This document shows, in pieces, positions 43,611 to 51,774 of a stretch of DNA of 62,114 bases (the stretch's first letter is position 1; every line of letters starts with the position of its first letter). A model generated the notes under the pieces. The model saw nothing but the letters and a program-made list of their open reading frames with translations. It made no database searches and was not told where the DNA came from. Position numbers and translations under genes: made by a program. The stretch is from an uncultured Thomasclavelia sp. GTDB lineage: Bacteria; Bacillota_I; Bacilli_A; Erysipelotrichales; Coprobacillaceae. The stretch covers positions 1-62,114 of the forward strand of contig NZ_CALUXO010000075.1 of the NCBI RefSeq assembly GCF_944324745.1, given 5' to 3'.

Positions 43611-44789
43611 ATGAAATTTGTAAAAAAGATAATTGGAAAAGGAATACGATTAGCCTATCGATTATTATATCGTTTTATTCCTTTGGATGATCAAACAATT
43701 TTATTTATTTCTTTTCATGGACGTGGTTATACTGATAATCCCATGGCATTACATCAGTATCTAACAGCCAATCCCCAATATCATAATTATCGCTGTATTT
43801 ATGCAATCAAGCATCATCGTCAAAAGAAGATACAGATTGAAAATGCTAAAGTTATTGAGTATTTTAGTATTCCTTATTTTTTCTATTTAGCTCGAGCTAA
43901 ATATTGGATCGTTAATTGTAAACTTCCAAAATATGTCTTAAAAAAGAAAAATCAAATTTATCTACAAACTTGGCATGGAACACCATTAAAAAAATTAGCT
44001 CATGACATTGAAGTTCCTGAAGGAACGACTTTTTATCGCAGTGAAATGTCAATTGAGGAAATGCGTTCAACATATGATAATGATGTTAGTAAATATACTT
44101 ATATGATCAGTCCTAGTAGCTTTACTACCGAGGTCTTTCAAAGTGCTTTTAGAATTAATAAAGAACGTTTAATTGAAACGGGTTATCCTCGAAATGATAT
44201 TTTATCAAACTATAGTGATGAGGATGTTTTGAAAATCAAAGAACAGCTAAAGATTCCTAAAGATAAGAAGGTTATTTTATATGCTCCAACCTGGCGCGAT
44301 AATTCTTATAATTTAAAGGGATATACTTTCAAGCTGGAAGTTAATTTTAAAAAATGGCAAGAACGTTTAAAAGATGAATATATTGTTTTATTTAAGCCGC
44401 ATTATTTAATTATCAATGATTTTGACTTAGAAGCTGTTAAGGATTTTGTTTACTTTATTGACCCTCAGTCGGATATTAGTTCATTATATTTAGTGGCTGA
44501 TGTTTTAGTTACTGATTATTCTAGTGTTTTCTTTGATTATGCAATTTTAAGACGACCAATCTATTTTTATATGTATGATTTGGATAATTATCGTGATGAA
44601 TTGCGTGGTTTTTATTTAGATATTTATCATGATTTACCTGGTGAAGTGGTTGAAGATGAAGATGTGTTATTAGATAAAATAGCCTTAAAGCAATATGATT
44701 ATCAGGCGTTAGAAAAATTTAATCAGCGTTTTAATAACCATGAAGATGGAAACGCTAGTAAGCGAGTAATTGAAATTTTACTTAAGTAG
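43611..44789 (+). CDS. CDP-glycerol glycerophosphotransferase family protein
   Basis: A 392-residue TagB/TagF-like transferase. It has a basic membrane-binding N-terminus (KKIIGKGIRLAYRLLYRF), QTWHGTPLKKLAHD near residue 119, APTWRDNSYNLKG and the CDP-glycerol-binding LVTDYSSVFFDYA near 300. It transfers glycerol-phosphate to the lipid-linked primer or growing chain. It resembles the C-terminal half of the fusion upstream and probably arose by duplication. The ATG has TAGGAGG. Confidence 0.92.
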   Translation: MKFVKKIIGKGIRLAYRLLYRFIPLDDQTILFISFHGRGYTDNPMALHQYLTANPQYHNYRCIYAIKHHRQKKIQIENAKVIEYFSIPYFFYLARAKYWIVNCKLPKYVLKKKNQIYLQTWHGTPLKKLAHDIEVPEGTTFYRSEMSIEEMRSTYDNDVSKYTYMISPSSFTTEVFQSAFRINKERLIETGYPRNDILSNYSDEDVLKIKEQLKIPKDKKVILYAPTWRDNSYNLKGYTFKLEVNFKKWQERLKDEYIVLFKPHYLIINDFDLEAVKDFVYFIDPQSDISSLYLVADVLVTDYSSVFFDYAILRRPIYFYMYDLDNYRDELRGFYLDIYHDLPGEVVEDEDVLLDKIALKQYDYQALEKFNQRFNNHEDGNASKRVIEILLK

Positions 44790-44800
44790 GAGATAAATTC

Positions 44801-45892
44801 ATGGGATTAAAGAAAATCGTTATTAAAATACTATTATCATTTGCCAATATTTTTGTAACAAGATGCAAAATAAAATCTAACCAGATTGCCTTTGTTTCAA
44901 ATGAGTCTAATCATTTAGAAAGTGATTTGAAATTGATTTATGATCAGCTGAGTTTAAAAGATGATTATCAATTAAAAACAGTCTTAATCAATTATAAGAA
45001 AAAATCACTGGTTAATAATTTTCTTTATATGATTAATTGTCTAAAACAAATCTATATTATTAATACTTCAAAAGTTGTATTAATTACTGATAATAACTAT
45101 GTAATTAGTAATTTTAAGCGAGAAGGAGTTACGGTAATTCAAATCTGGCATGCCACTGGGGCCATAAAGAAGTTTGGTAATGTAATTAAAAGGGAATATC
45201 CAATCGATAATTATGATTATGTAATTAGTAATAGTGATTATTGGAAAGAACCCTATCATCTAGCATTTAATGTTCCTAGTGATCATGTAATTACAACAGG
45301 GATGCCCCGGGTTGATCATTTAGTTGATCAAGATTATCTTGAAACAACTAAAAATAAACTGTTAAAAAAATATCCAATCTTAAAAGATAAAAAGATAATT
45401 TTATATGCGCCAACTTTTAGAGGTGATTTGTATCAGGGCTTTAGTGCTATTGATTTTGATGCTTTAAAAGTTGTTGAGGCTTTAGGTGAAGATTATGTTT
45501 TAGTTTATAAATTTCATCCGTTATTATTGAATAGTACTTTGGCTAATGATAAACGGATCATAAACTTAAAAGATGAAGATACTCATGATTTATTTACAAT
45601 TAGTGATCTGTTGATTTCTGATTTTTCATCAATCATCTTTGATTACTCTTTATTATCAAAACCAATGTATTTTTTTGTACCGGATTTAGATGAGTATTTA
45701 AAGACACTAGGATGCTTTGTAGATTATCAAAAAATGATGCCAGGTGCGATTTGTTATAACGAAGATGAATTGATTAAGGCTATAAAAAATAATCAGATTG
45801 GTAATATTGAAACTTTTTCTCGTTTGTTTTTTAAATTTCATGATGGTCATAATACTAAACGGGTAGTTACTTTAATTGAATCGTTAATGTAA
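44801..45892 (+). CDS. CDP-glycerol glycerophosphotransferase family protein
   Basis: A 363-residue member of the same family but more diverged. The active-site block is IWHATGAIKKFG (near residue 115) rather than WHGTPLK, followed by APTFRGDLYQG and LISDFSSIIFDYS near 272. That form is typical of TagB/TarB-like priming enzymes and of some TarL-like proteins, so it may add the first glycerol-phosphate. It starts 11 bases after the previous gene, and the operon ends at a long hairpin. Confidence 0.87.
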   Translation: MGLKKIVIKILLSFANIFVTRCKIKSNQIAFVSNESNHLESDLKLIYDQLSLKDDYQLKTVLINYKKKSLVNNFLYMINCLKQIYIINTSKVVLITDNNYVISNFKREGVTVIQIWHATGAIKKFGNVIKREYPIDNYDYVISNSDYWKEPYHLAFNVPSDHVITTGMPRVDHLVDQDYLETTKNKLLKKYPILKDKKIILYAPTFRGDLYQGFSAIDFDALKVVEALGEDYVLVYKFHPLLLNSTLANDKRIINLKDEDTHDLFTISDLLISDFSSIIFDYSLLSKPMYFFVPDLDEYLKTLGCFVDYQKMMPGAICYNEDELIKAIKNNQIGNIETFSRLFFKFHDGHNTKRVVTLIESLM

Positions 45893-45951
45893 AAGCAGGA
45901 TATGGAAGGACTGAAATATTTTAAAATTAGAGTCCACATTCCTGCTTTTTA
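45890..45951. terminator. Long bidirectional terminator
   Basis: An outer stem AAAAGCAGGA/TCCTGCTTTT (45891-45900, 45940-45949) encloses an inner GGACT/AGTCC stem, with T-rich ends on both strands, between convergent genes. Confidence 0.85.
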
Positions 45952-45952
45952 C

Positions 45953-46606
45953 TTATTTGTTTTGTTGTAAAAATTCTTTGACTTGTAATAAATCATCCAT
46001 AACGTTATAAGTCATTTTAAGATATTTTTCTTCTGGATATTTCATATCAGGAATAGCGATGACTTTAATGTTAGCATTATATGCCGCATTGATACCTGAT
46101 TCAGAATCTTCTAATACTAAAGCATTTTCTGGCTTTACATTTAGTTTTGAACAGGCTTTTAAAAATACCTCTGGATCCGGTTTTCCTTTAGCTACTTCAT
46201 CACCACAAATTGAATCATCAAAATATTCAGTTAATCCAGCCTGATTTAATATTTTATCGACTCGATTACGATGAGAACTAGTTGCCACAATGGTTTTATA
46301 GTTATTATCTTTTAAAAACTGTAATAATTTAACTAAACCTTTTTTAATTGGTACTCCTTCGTTTTCAAATCGATCATTAATGTATTGATGAACTTCTTTA
46401 ATGACTTCAGCCACATCGTATTTATCTCCATAATCTTTTTCAAAAAGTTCATAAACAGCTTTAACAGTTTTACCTAACAGCGTTTTGTAGGTTTCTTCGC
46501 TCATGGTAAGATTATCTTGGGCTAAGACATGACAATATCCTTCATAAGTTACTCGCTCGCTATCAATCATTAAACCGTCCATATCAAAAATAACTGCTTC
46601 AATCAT
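45953..46606 (-). CDS. HAD family phosphatase (beta-phosphoglucomutase-like)
   Basis: A 217-residue HAD hydrolase. Motif I is FDMDGLMIDSE (nucleophile and acid Asp), motif II is ATSSHR, the motif III lysine is in KGKPDPEVFL, and motif IV is LEDSESGINAA. The cap is the helical type inserted after motif I. It dephosphorylates or isomerises small phosphate compounds; the exact substrate is not readable. The start at 46606 has GGAGG; the long upstream frame crosses a promoter region. It is a lone gene. Confidence 0.9.
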   Translation of the reverse strand: MIEAVIFDMDGLMIDSERVTYEGYCHVLAQDNLTMSEETYKTLLGKTVKAVYELFEKDYGDKYDVAEVIKEVHQYINDRFENEGVPIKKGLVKLLQFLKDNNYKTIVATSSHRNRVDKILNQAGLTEYFDDSICGDEVAKGKPDPEVFLKACSKLNVKPENALVLEDSESGINAAYNANIKVIAIPDMKYPEEKYLKMTYNVMDDLLQVKEFLQQNK

Positions 46607-46717
46607 TTTATTACCTCCACTACATGTGCTATCATACCATATATTTTTTAGTTGGTTTAGTTTTTTCAGGAATAAAAATAAATTTATATCATATGTTGCA
46701 ATAAAGGAGTTGTAACT

Positions 46718-47053
46718 ATGATACATAGAGGGGAAATATATTATGCTGATTTATCACCAGTAGTAGGTAGTGAACAAGGGGGTTATCGCCCAGTAATTGT
46801 ATTACAAAACAATAAAGGCAATCGGTATTCGACTACCGTAATTATTGCACCAATATCATCACGACTAAGCAAAAATCCATTACCAACGCATGTATTGGTT
46901 GATAGTAATCTGTTGGAAAAGAAAAGTGTGGTTTTATTAGAACAGATTCGAACAATTGATAAAAAGCGAATTAAAGAAAAAGTAGGTAAAATTGACAATA
47001 GGATCATGAAACGGATTAATCAAGCAATAAAAACTAGTTTAGATATCAAATAA
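46718..47053 (+). CDS. MazF/PemK family toxin-like endoribonuclease
   Basis: A 111-residue protein of the EndoA/MazF fold. It opens with HRGEIYYADLSPVVGSEQGG, followed by RPVIVLQNN, the catalytic-region PISSRLSKNPLPTHV and the dimer-side VLLEQIRTIDKKRI. Such enzymes cut mRNA at short sequences and are normally held by a small antitoxin encoded upstream. No antitoxin ORF is present in the 112 bases before it, nor directly after. The ATG has AAAGGAG. In Bacillus this gene sits beside alr, which is absent here. Confidence 0.9.
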   Translation: MIHRGEIYYADLSPVVGSEQGGYRPVIVLQNNKGNRYSTTVIIAPISSRLSKNPLPTHVLVDSNLLEKKSVVLLEQIRTIDKKRIKEKVGKIDNRIMKRINQAIKTSLDIK

Positions 47054-47102
47054 TTCCCTTTAATGTTAATATTTGGTATAATATTGCTATGGAGGGATCT
47101 GT

Positions 47103-47948
47103 ATGAATGTAAGAGATATCAAGACGAAAGCACGAAGTGTCATAGCGTTGAATCGAAGTAATATAATTTCGATTTTTGTTTTTATCAGTGTGATTACGAC
47201 AGTGATAAATTATTTAACAGAATTAATTGGTAGTCAAATACCTTTTGCATCATTAATTTTGGGAATAATTTTTCTACCACTAGTTCATGGAAATGTAGTA
47301 ACAGCTTTAAAAACGGTTAATGAACGAAGTGATGAATTGACAATCAATGATGATGGTTTGGCTGGTCTTAAACGATATAAACAATTATTTTCAACATATT
47401 TCATTCGTGAAATATTATTTACTATTTTAATTATGTTAGTATTTTTAATTATTGCACTCGTTTCAAAGTTTGTAATTAGTGATCGGGCATTTGATGCTAT
47501 TATTGCAATATTGACATCTAATGCTTCTACTAATATTTCTAGTTATTTGACTGATGTAGAAATAGCTACATTATATGATCAAATTGGTGGAATTATCCTA
47601 TTTGGCTTAATTGCATTAATGATAGTAATTATCATGTTTTCACTTTATTTTGCTTTGACACCATATGTTTTAGAAAAATATAATATTCGTGGTGCTAAAG
47701 CAATGAGTGAGTCAGTTAGATTGATGAAAGGTCATAAAGGGACTCTAGCAGTTTTATATCTTTCATATATTGGCTGGTTTTTCTTAGTAGTTTTACTTTA
47801 TACGGTTGTTGCTATGATTATTCCTATTACGGCAATTAACCAACTAATTTTAGCGATAATTTCCACATATTTATATAGTGCAGAACTTGAAGTTTGTTTA
47901 GCTGTATTTTATGAAGAAATTGATTTAGAAGATAAGAATTTAATTTAA
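47103..47948 (+). CDS. DUF975-like membrane protein
   Basis: A 281-residue integral membrane protein with about six hydrophobic segments. The soluble start MNVRDIKTKARSVIALNRSN and the late cytoplasmic block ALTPYVLEKYNIRGAKAMSE with RLMKGHKGTL match my memory of DUF975 proteins, whose function is unknown. The ATG has GGAGGG. It is followed within 13 bases by a CPBP protease-like gene and so is probably co-transcribed with it. Confidence 0.8.
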   Translation: MNVRDIKTKARSVIALNRSNIISIFVFISVITTVINYLTELIGSQIPFASLILGIIFLPLVHGNVVTALKTVNERSDELTINDDGLAGLKRYKQLFSTYFIREILFTILIMLVFLIIALVSKFVISDRAFDAIIAILTSNASTNISSYLTDVEIATLYDQIGGIILFGLIALMIVIIMFSLYFALTPYVLEKYNIRGAKAMSESVRLMKGHKGTLAVLYLSYIGWFFLVVLLYTVVAMIIPITAINQLILAIISTYLYSAELEVCLAVFYEEIDLEDKNLI

Positions 47949-47961
47949 TGAGGTGTTTTGT

Positions 47962-48690
47962 TTGAATTTGATTGAAACGGTAAAATTAAGTAATCGGCAA
48001 AAAGCAATTGGTGTAATCTTATTGTTTCCATGGTATTTGTATTTTGCACCAACTATCTTTAATTTTTTGATTCAGTTATATATTATTTATATTAGTAATA
48101 AGATACCGAGCGATGTTTTAAATATTATTTATAATATTATTGTTGGGTTGGCAACTGCAATTCCGATTATGATTATTTTTAAAGATTTTATTCAGGAAAA
48201 TTGGAAGATTTTTAAGGATAATTTATTGGAAAATATAATTTGGGTCTTAACAATTGGTTTATTAGTTTCTTATGGTTTATCATATGTTGGTGAATTTATT
48301 AGACAGGTGTTACTAGACACTTCAACTGATGCTAGTAACCAGGTTCTTGTCGAATCATTAGTGCAGACAAATATATTGTTAATGGGATTTCAGGCAGTAA
48401 TTATTGCGCCATTTGTTGAAGAGATGTTATTTAGAGGGGTAATCTTTAATAGTTTACGTCAAAAAAATAAAATCTTGGCGCATATAATATCAGGATTTAT
48501 GTTTGGATTATTACACGTTTATAATTATATCCTAGCTGGAAATATGAGTGAATGGATCCAGTTGATTCCTTATATGTTTATTGGTTTTTCTTTATCATAT
48601 GTATATGAAAAAAAGCAAACAATATTTGCACCGATCTTACTACATGCAACTAAAAACTTGATTGCAGTATTACTACTGGCGCTTATTTAA
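47962..48690 (+). CDS. CPBP family intramembrane metalloprotease-like protein
   Basis: A 242-residue protein with about seven hydrophobic segments. The CPBP/Abi motifs are EEMLFRGVIF (Glu-Glu and Arg, near residue 155), the histidine in GLLHVYN and a last HATKN. Members cleave or process membrane substrates or confer bacteriocin immunity. The start is TTG 47962, placed by TGAGGTG six bases before it; the GTG at 47953 lies in that site. It is coupled to the DUF975-like gene. Confidence 0.85.
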   Translation: MNLIETVKLSNRQKAIGVILLFPWYLYFAPTIFNFLIQLYIIYISNKIPSDVLNIIYNIIVGLATAIPIMIIFKDFIQENWKIFKDNLLENIIWVLTIGLLVSYGLSYVGEFIRQVLLDTSTDASNQVLVESLVQTNILLMGFQAVIIAPFVEEMLFRGVIFNSLRQKNKILAHIISGFMFGLLHVYNYILAGNMSEWIQLIPYMFIGFSLSYVYEKKQTIFAPILLHATKNLIAVLLLALI

Positions 48691-48753
48691 AAAAGTAATT
48701 TTATGATGTATTATTTTTAAAATATGCACTCAAAATTAGATGTACTAAAATAG

Positions 48754-48784
48754 CGAGTTAAGAGATGTACTTAACTCGTTTTTG
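48754..48784 (+). terminator. Terminator of the DUF975-CPBP operon
   Basis: A 9-bp perfect stem CGAGTTAAG/CTTAACTCG (48754-48762, 48770-48778) followed by TTTTTG. Confidence 0.92.
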
Positions 48785-48811
48785 TTTATCATATAATGCT
48801 TTTAAGAATAA

Positions 48812-48856
48812 TAAAAACCCTTTAACTATATCTATGGATCTTATTTAGCTAAAGGG
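48812..48856 (-). terminator. Terminator of the PAP2 gene
   Basis: CCCTTTA/TAAAGGG ends (48818-48824, 48850-48856) of a longer imperfect stem, with a T-run on the minus strand. Confidence 0.75.
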
Positions 48857-48864
48857 AATAATAT

Positions 48865-49383
48865 TTAGATTGTCATAATTATTATACCGATAATAACTCC
48901 TAAAATCATACCAAAAATAACATCACTCAAATAATGAACAAATAAATAAATTCTAGATAATCCCATTATAAAAGCAAAAACAATTAGAAAAATACCAACT
49001 TTAGGATAGGTATAAAAGACAGTTGTTGCACAGGCAAAACTAGTCGTAGTATGACCTGAAGGAAATGAGTAATCACTAGGTATTGCAACTAACATTTTTA
49101 CGTCCTTAAATTGATGACAAGGGCGTTTTCTTTTAATTATGGTTTTAATGGTCACTTGGCCAACTAAAGTAGCTGTTAATAATGCTAATAACATTTTTTG
49201 AGCTAAAAAGCGAGTTGTTGGGACAAAACTTAAAATTAAAATCCATCCTAACCAGACCATTCCAAAATCACCAGTACCGGTGACAAAAATCATCAGTTTA
49301 TTTAAAAACTGATGATGATAAAATTTGGTAAAAAAATGAGAAGTTTGATAATCAACTGCTTGTATTTTTGCTAAGAGATTCAT
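48865..49383 (-). CDS. PAP2 family membrane phosphatase
   Basis: A 172-residue membrane phosphatase with about five hydrophobic segments. The three PAP2 motifs are all present: KRKRP (near residue 88), PSGHTTTS (near 105) and HYLSDVIFG (near 151). It probably dephosphorylates a lipid such as undecaprenyl or phosphatidylglycerol phosphate. Its start (ATG, GGAGG) lies 32 bases inside the end of the upstream HAD-membrane gene, so the two overlap and are translated together. Confidence 0.92.
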   Translation of the reverse strand: MNLLAKIQAVDYQTSHFFTKFYHHQFLNKLMIFVTGTGDFGMVWLGWILILSFVPTTRFLAQKMLLALLTATLVGQVTIKTIIKRKRPCHQFKDVKMLVAIPSDYSFPSGHTTTSFACATTVFYTYPKVGIFLIVFAFIMGLSRIYLFVHYLSDVIFGMILGVIIGIIIMTI

Positions 49384-50839
49384 CTTGACCTCCGATTCGT
49401 TTGATGAAATTACAAAGATATTTGGCTAGATAGAAGATAATAATGTTAAAAATTATTGCCATTAGCAATTCGATAGCCAAAGATGAAACAACTTGATTTC
49501 CAGTAATTAATTCTTGATAACTAGGAACTGGTAAGATAGAACTTAACCCGTTAAAAATTAATTTAAACGGTCCTAAGGCAATCATTAAATAAAAATCAAT
49601 AATGCCTCTAATAATGCTTGATTGTAATCCAGGGCCATTGATAAAATCTTCAAATCCAACATATAAAAGTAAACCAATAAAAGAGATTATAGCAATGATA
49701 ATTACATTATATCCAAAATCAATGATCTTAGATAACATAGTTTTATTTTCGATTTCTTCTTGTTCTCTAATAATTGTTTTCTTTTGATGTTTAGGCTTTT
49801 TCTTTTCATTTGTTTTATTAATTTGATCAATCAGCTGATTTACCTCATTAGGATCAATGCCTAAGGTACTGTTTTCTTTTGATAAATTTTTTTTATTAGT
49901 GAAGATAGTGTTTTGTTTATTAATATTATTATCGGTCTTTTGTTTAGTATTTATAATTGGTTCTTGATCAAATAATGATAAATTATCAGGTAAATTATTA
50001 TCACTAATAATTTGTCCCAAGTAATAATGGTATGTATCGCGAACTAATTCAACTAATTGGGGATCATTATGATATTCTTCGATTAAATGACGATAAGTTT
50101 GATTTAAAGTATCATAATCCATATCACTAGACATACCTAGGATTGGTGAATAAATTTCCATGGTATCATATGGCGTAAATAAGAAAACATTAATAATTTC
50201 CAAATTATTTTTAGCAACTTTAAATACTCGAGGAATAATACTTTCGCTAGCTGGACACAAATCACTTAAATAGATAATATTCATTAAACACTGATTACCA
50301 GCAGCTAATAAAGCTGGGAAATTAGCAATCAACATGGTTTCTTCTGGTTTGCTTTCTAATTGCTCCATCGTAGTATTTAAAACTTCAGGATCAGGTAATG
50401 GAGCTAGATTACTGTCACCACCAATAATAAAATCAATTTGATGGTATAGTTTTGTTAATTGCAAATAACGAATAGCATCTTTAATTTTATGTGTTGAAAG
50501 AACAGCAATTTTAATTTTTCTTTGATTAAAAAAATGTAATAATTCTTCAGTGCCTTCTTTTTTTATTACATCTGGTTTTAATTTAGCATATTCAAATAAA
50601 TCGCGTTCAATCACATTATTAATTTCATCACTATCATAATTATCACTAATAGGAAATTGTTGATACATTGTTTTCATATTTCCGAGGGATTTTTCAAATT
50701 GCTCTTTTGTAATATTATAATTATGTTTTTTACAGATTCTTTTAAAGTAGTTAAAACGTAATCGATTTAAATCCAGAAGCACTCCATCTAAGGGAATGAT
50801 AACTACTTTTATATTATTGACACTTTGTTTATAAAACAT
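49352..50839 (-). CDS. Degenerate HAD-like protein fused to a C-terminal membrane domain
   Basis: A 495-residue protein. Residues 1-190 follow a HAD hydrolase plan (KVVIIPLDGVLLDLNRLRF, LSTHKIKD, PLPDPEVL), but the nucleophile position of DxD is Pro (IIPLDG), so phosphatase chemistry looks lost. A charged linker (about 290-360, rich in Asn/Lys) leads to two hydrophobic segments (about 375-395 and 455-480). I know no family with this architecture. The start at 50839 has GGGGTGAT. It overlaps the PAP2 gene, pointing to a shared membrane-lipid function. Confidence 0.75.
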   Translation of the reverse strand: MFYKQSVNNIKVVIIPLDGVLLDLNRLRFNYFKRICKKHNYNITKEQFEKSLGNMKTMYQQFPISDNYDSDEINNVIERDLFEYAKLKPDVIKKEGTEELLHFFNQRKIKIAVLSTHKIKDAIRYLQLTKLYHQIDFIIGGDSNLAPLPDPEVLNTTMEQLESKPEETMLIANFPALLAAGNQCLMNIIYLSDLCPASESIIPRVFKVAKNNLEIINVFLFTPYDTMEIYSPILGMSSDMDYDTLNQTYRHLIEEYHNDPQLVELVRDTYHYYLGQIISDNNLPDNLSLFDQEPIINTKQKTDNNINKQNTIFTNKKNLSKENSTLGIDPNEVNQLIDQINKTNEKKKPKHQKKTIIREQEEIENKTMLSKIIDFGYNVIIIAIISFIGLLLYVGFEDFINGPGLQSSIIRGIIDFYLMIALGPFKLIFNGLSSILPVPSYQELITGNQVVSSLAIELLMAIIFNIIIFYLAKYLCNFIKRIGGQDESLSKNTSS

Positions 50840-50865
50840 TGATAAATCACCCCATTCACTTTACC

Positions 50866-50871
50866 ATTATA
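50866..50871 (-). promoter_or_regulatory. -10 element of the HAD-PAP2 operon
   Basis: Minus-strand TATAAT preceded by ATGA, 27 bases before the start codon. No clear -35. Confidence 0.5.
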
Positions 50872-50930
50872 TCATAGCTATTTATATTTTTCATTATTTT
50901 TCACTTGCTTTTATGCTTAGATTGTTGTAA

Positions 50931-50936
50931 TATAAT
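50931..50936 (+). promoter_or_regulatory. -10 element of the tRNA-Lys transcript
   Basis: TATAAT at 50931-50936 lies about 11 bases before the decayed tRNA copy. The -35 is weak. Confidence 0.5.
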
Positions 50937-50946
50937 ATCTGTCATC

Positions 50947-50984
50947 TCTCCTTAGTTCAGTTGACAAAGCAACTGACTCTTAAT
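50947..50984 (+). pseudogene. Decayed 5' half of a tRNA-Lys gene
   Basis: Thirty-eight bases match positions 51039-51076 of the intact tRNA-Lys(CTT) with three transitions (in the D-arm region). The match runs through the D arm and anticodon loop (CTCTTAAT) and then stops. The 3' half is unrecognisable, so no tRNA can form. It sits right behind the -10 box, 92 bases ahead of the intact gene. Confidence 0.8.
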
Positions 50985-51037
50985 ATGTCGATGACTGTTT
51001 CCCAAATGCGTTAATTTTGGACTAAAGTTCTATACTT

Positions 51038-51113
51038 GTCTCCTTAGCTCAGTTGGCAGAGCAACTGACTCTTAATCAGTGGGTCTAGGGTTCGAATCCC
51101 TAAGGGGACACCA
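51038..51113 (+). tRNA. tRNA-Lys (CTT)
   Basis: Complete cloverleaf. The acceptor stem pairs GTCTCCT with AGGGGAC (one G-T pair), the anticodon loop CTCTTAA gives anticodon CTT, the T loop is GTTCGAATC, and CCA is encoded. Confidence 0.96.
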
Positions 51114-51124
51114 TTAGTTAATAA

Positions 51125-51159
51125 AGTCTATAGGTAGCAATACTTATAGACTTTTTTTG
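51125..51159 (+). terminator. Terminator of tRNA-Lys
   Basis: A 10-bp stem AGTCTATAGG/CTTATAGACT (51125-51134, 51143-51152, one G-T pair) followed by seven T. Confidence 0.9.
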
Positions 51160-51187
51160 TTTATTATTAAATCTACTTATTTTTTGT

Positions 51188-51484
51188 ATGAAAATAGAAG
51201 GAAATACAAGGGTGAGAGGAACTAGGATTAAGTTAAAAAATAGACAGAAATGTGATTCTGATAGCAATAAGCGGTCTTTTGAAAATGTGATTACATGGTT
51301 CGTTAATTACTGTGAGATTAAGAATTTAAAAGTAAAAAATAAAAACTATTAGGATGCAAGGACTATTAAAGCGATATTTCTTGATTGGTTACCTGTAGTT
51401 GTCATTTACAAATTGGATGATCTTGATATAATAGTTAATTCTGCTGATCCATCTATTCTAGAAAATATTTATATAAAGCATTAA
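51188..51484 (+). pseudogene. Broken ORF of 99 codons with an in-frame TAG, unknown function
   Basis: The frame from ATG 51188 reads 54 codons (including RSFENVITWFVNYCEIKN) to TAG at 51350-51352. It then continues unshifted (DARTIKAIFLDWLPVVVIYK, IVNSADPSILENIYIKH) to TAA at 51482-51484. No ribosome site precedes the ATG. The composition looks protein-like but no family was recognised. It follows the tRNA-Lys gene, a common place for integrated DNA, so it may be a remnant of such an element. The rest of the gap up to the promoter at 51711 is AT-rich with nothing visible. Confidence 0.35.
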
Positions 51485-51710
51485 ATATTGTTTATTTTCA
51501 TTTCTTGCTTTATCATAGACTTTTATTTTTGTATTTTTCTTATAAATCTTAATATCAAAATATCAATAAAGATATAATTGCTTTTACGACTGTTTTCATT
51601 TATATATTTATAATACTAAATATTGGATAGGGATAAATTTGATATTAGTCATTCTGATTTTTAAAATATTTGATATCTATCAGCAATTATTTTTAATAAT
51701 CATAAATCTT

Positions 51711-51739
51711 TTTACCTGTGATTTAAAAAACGTTATAAT
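51711..51739 (+). promoter_or_regulatory. Promoter of the uridine-kinase-like gene
   Basis: TTTACC (51711-51716) and TATAAT (51734-51739) with a 17-base spacer, 36 bases before the start codon. Confidence 0.7.
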
Positions 51740-51774
51740 AATATTATGGAATATCTTACAAAGGATGTGATGAC

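Noticed and set aside
46607-46717. Antitoxin gene before mazF
   Set aside because: No open frame with a ribosome site exists in this stretch on the plus strand.
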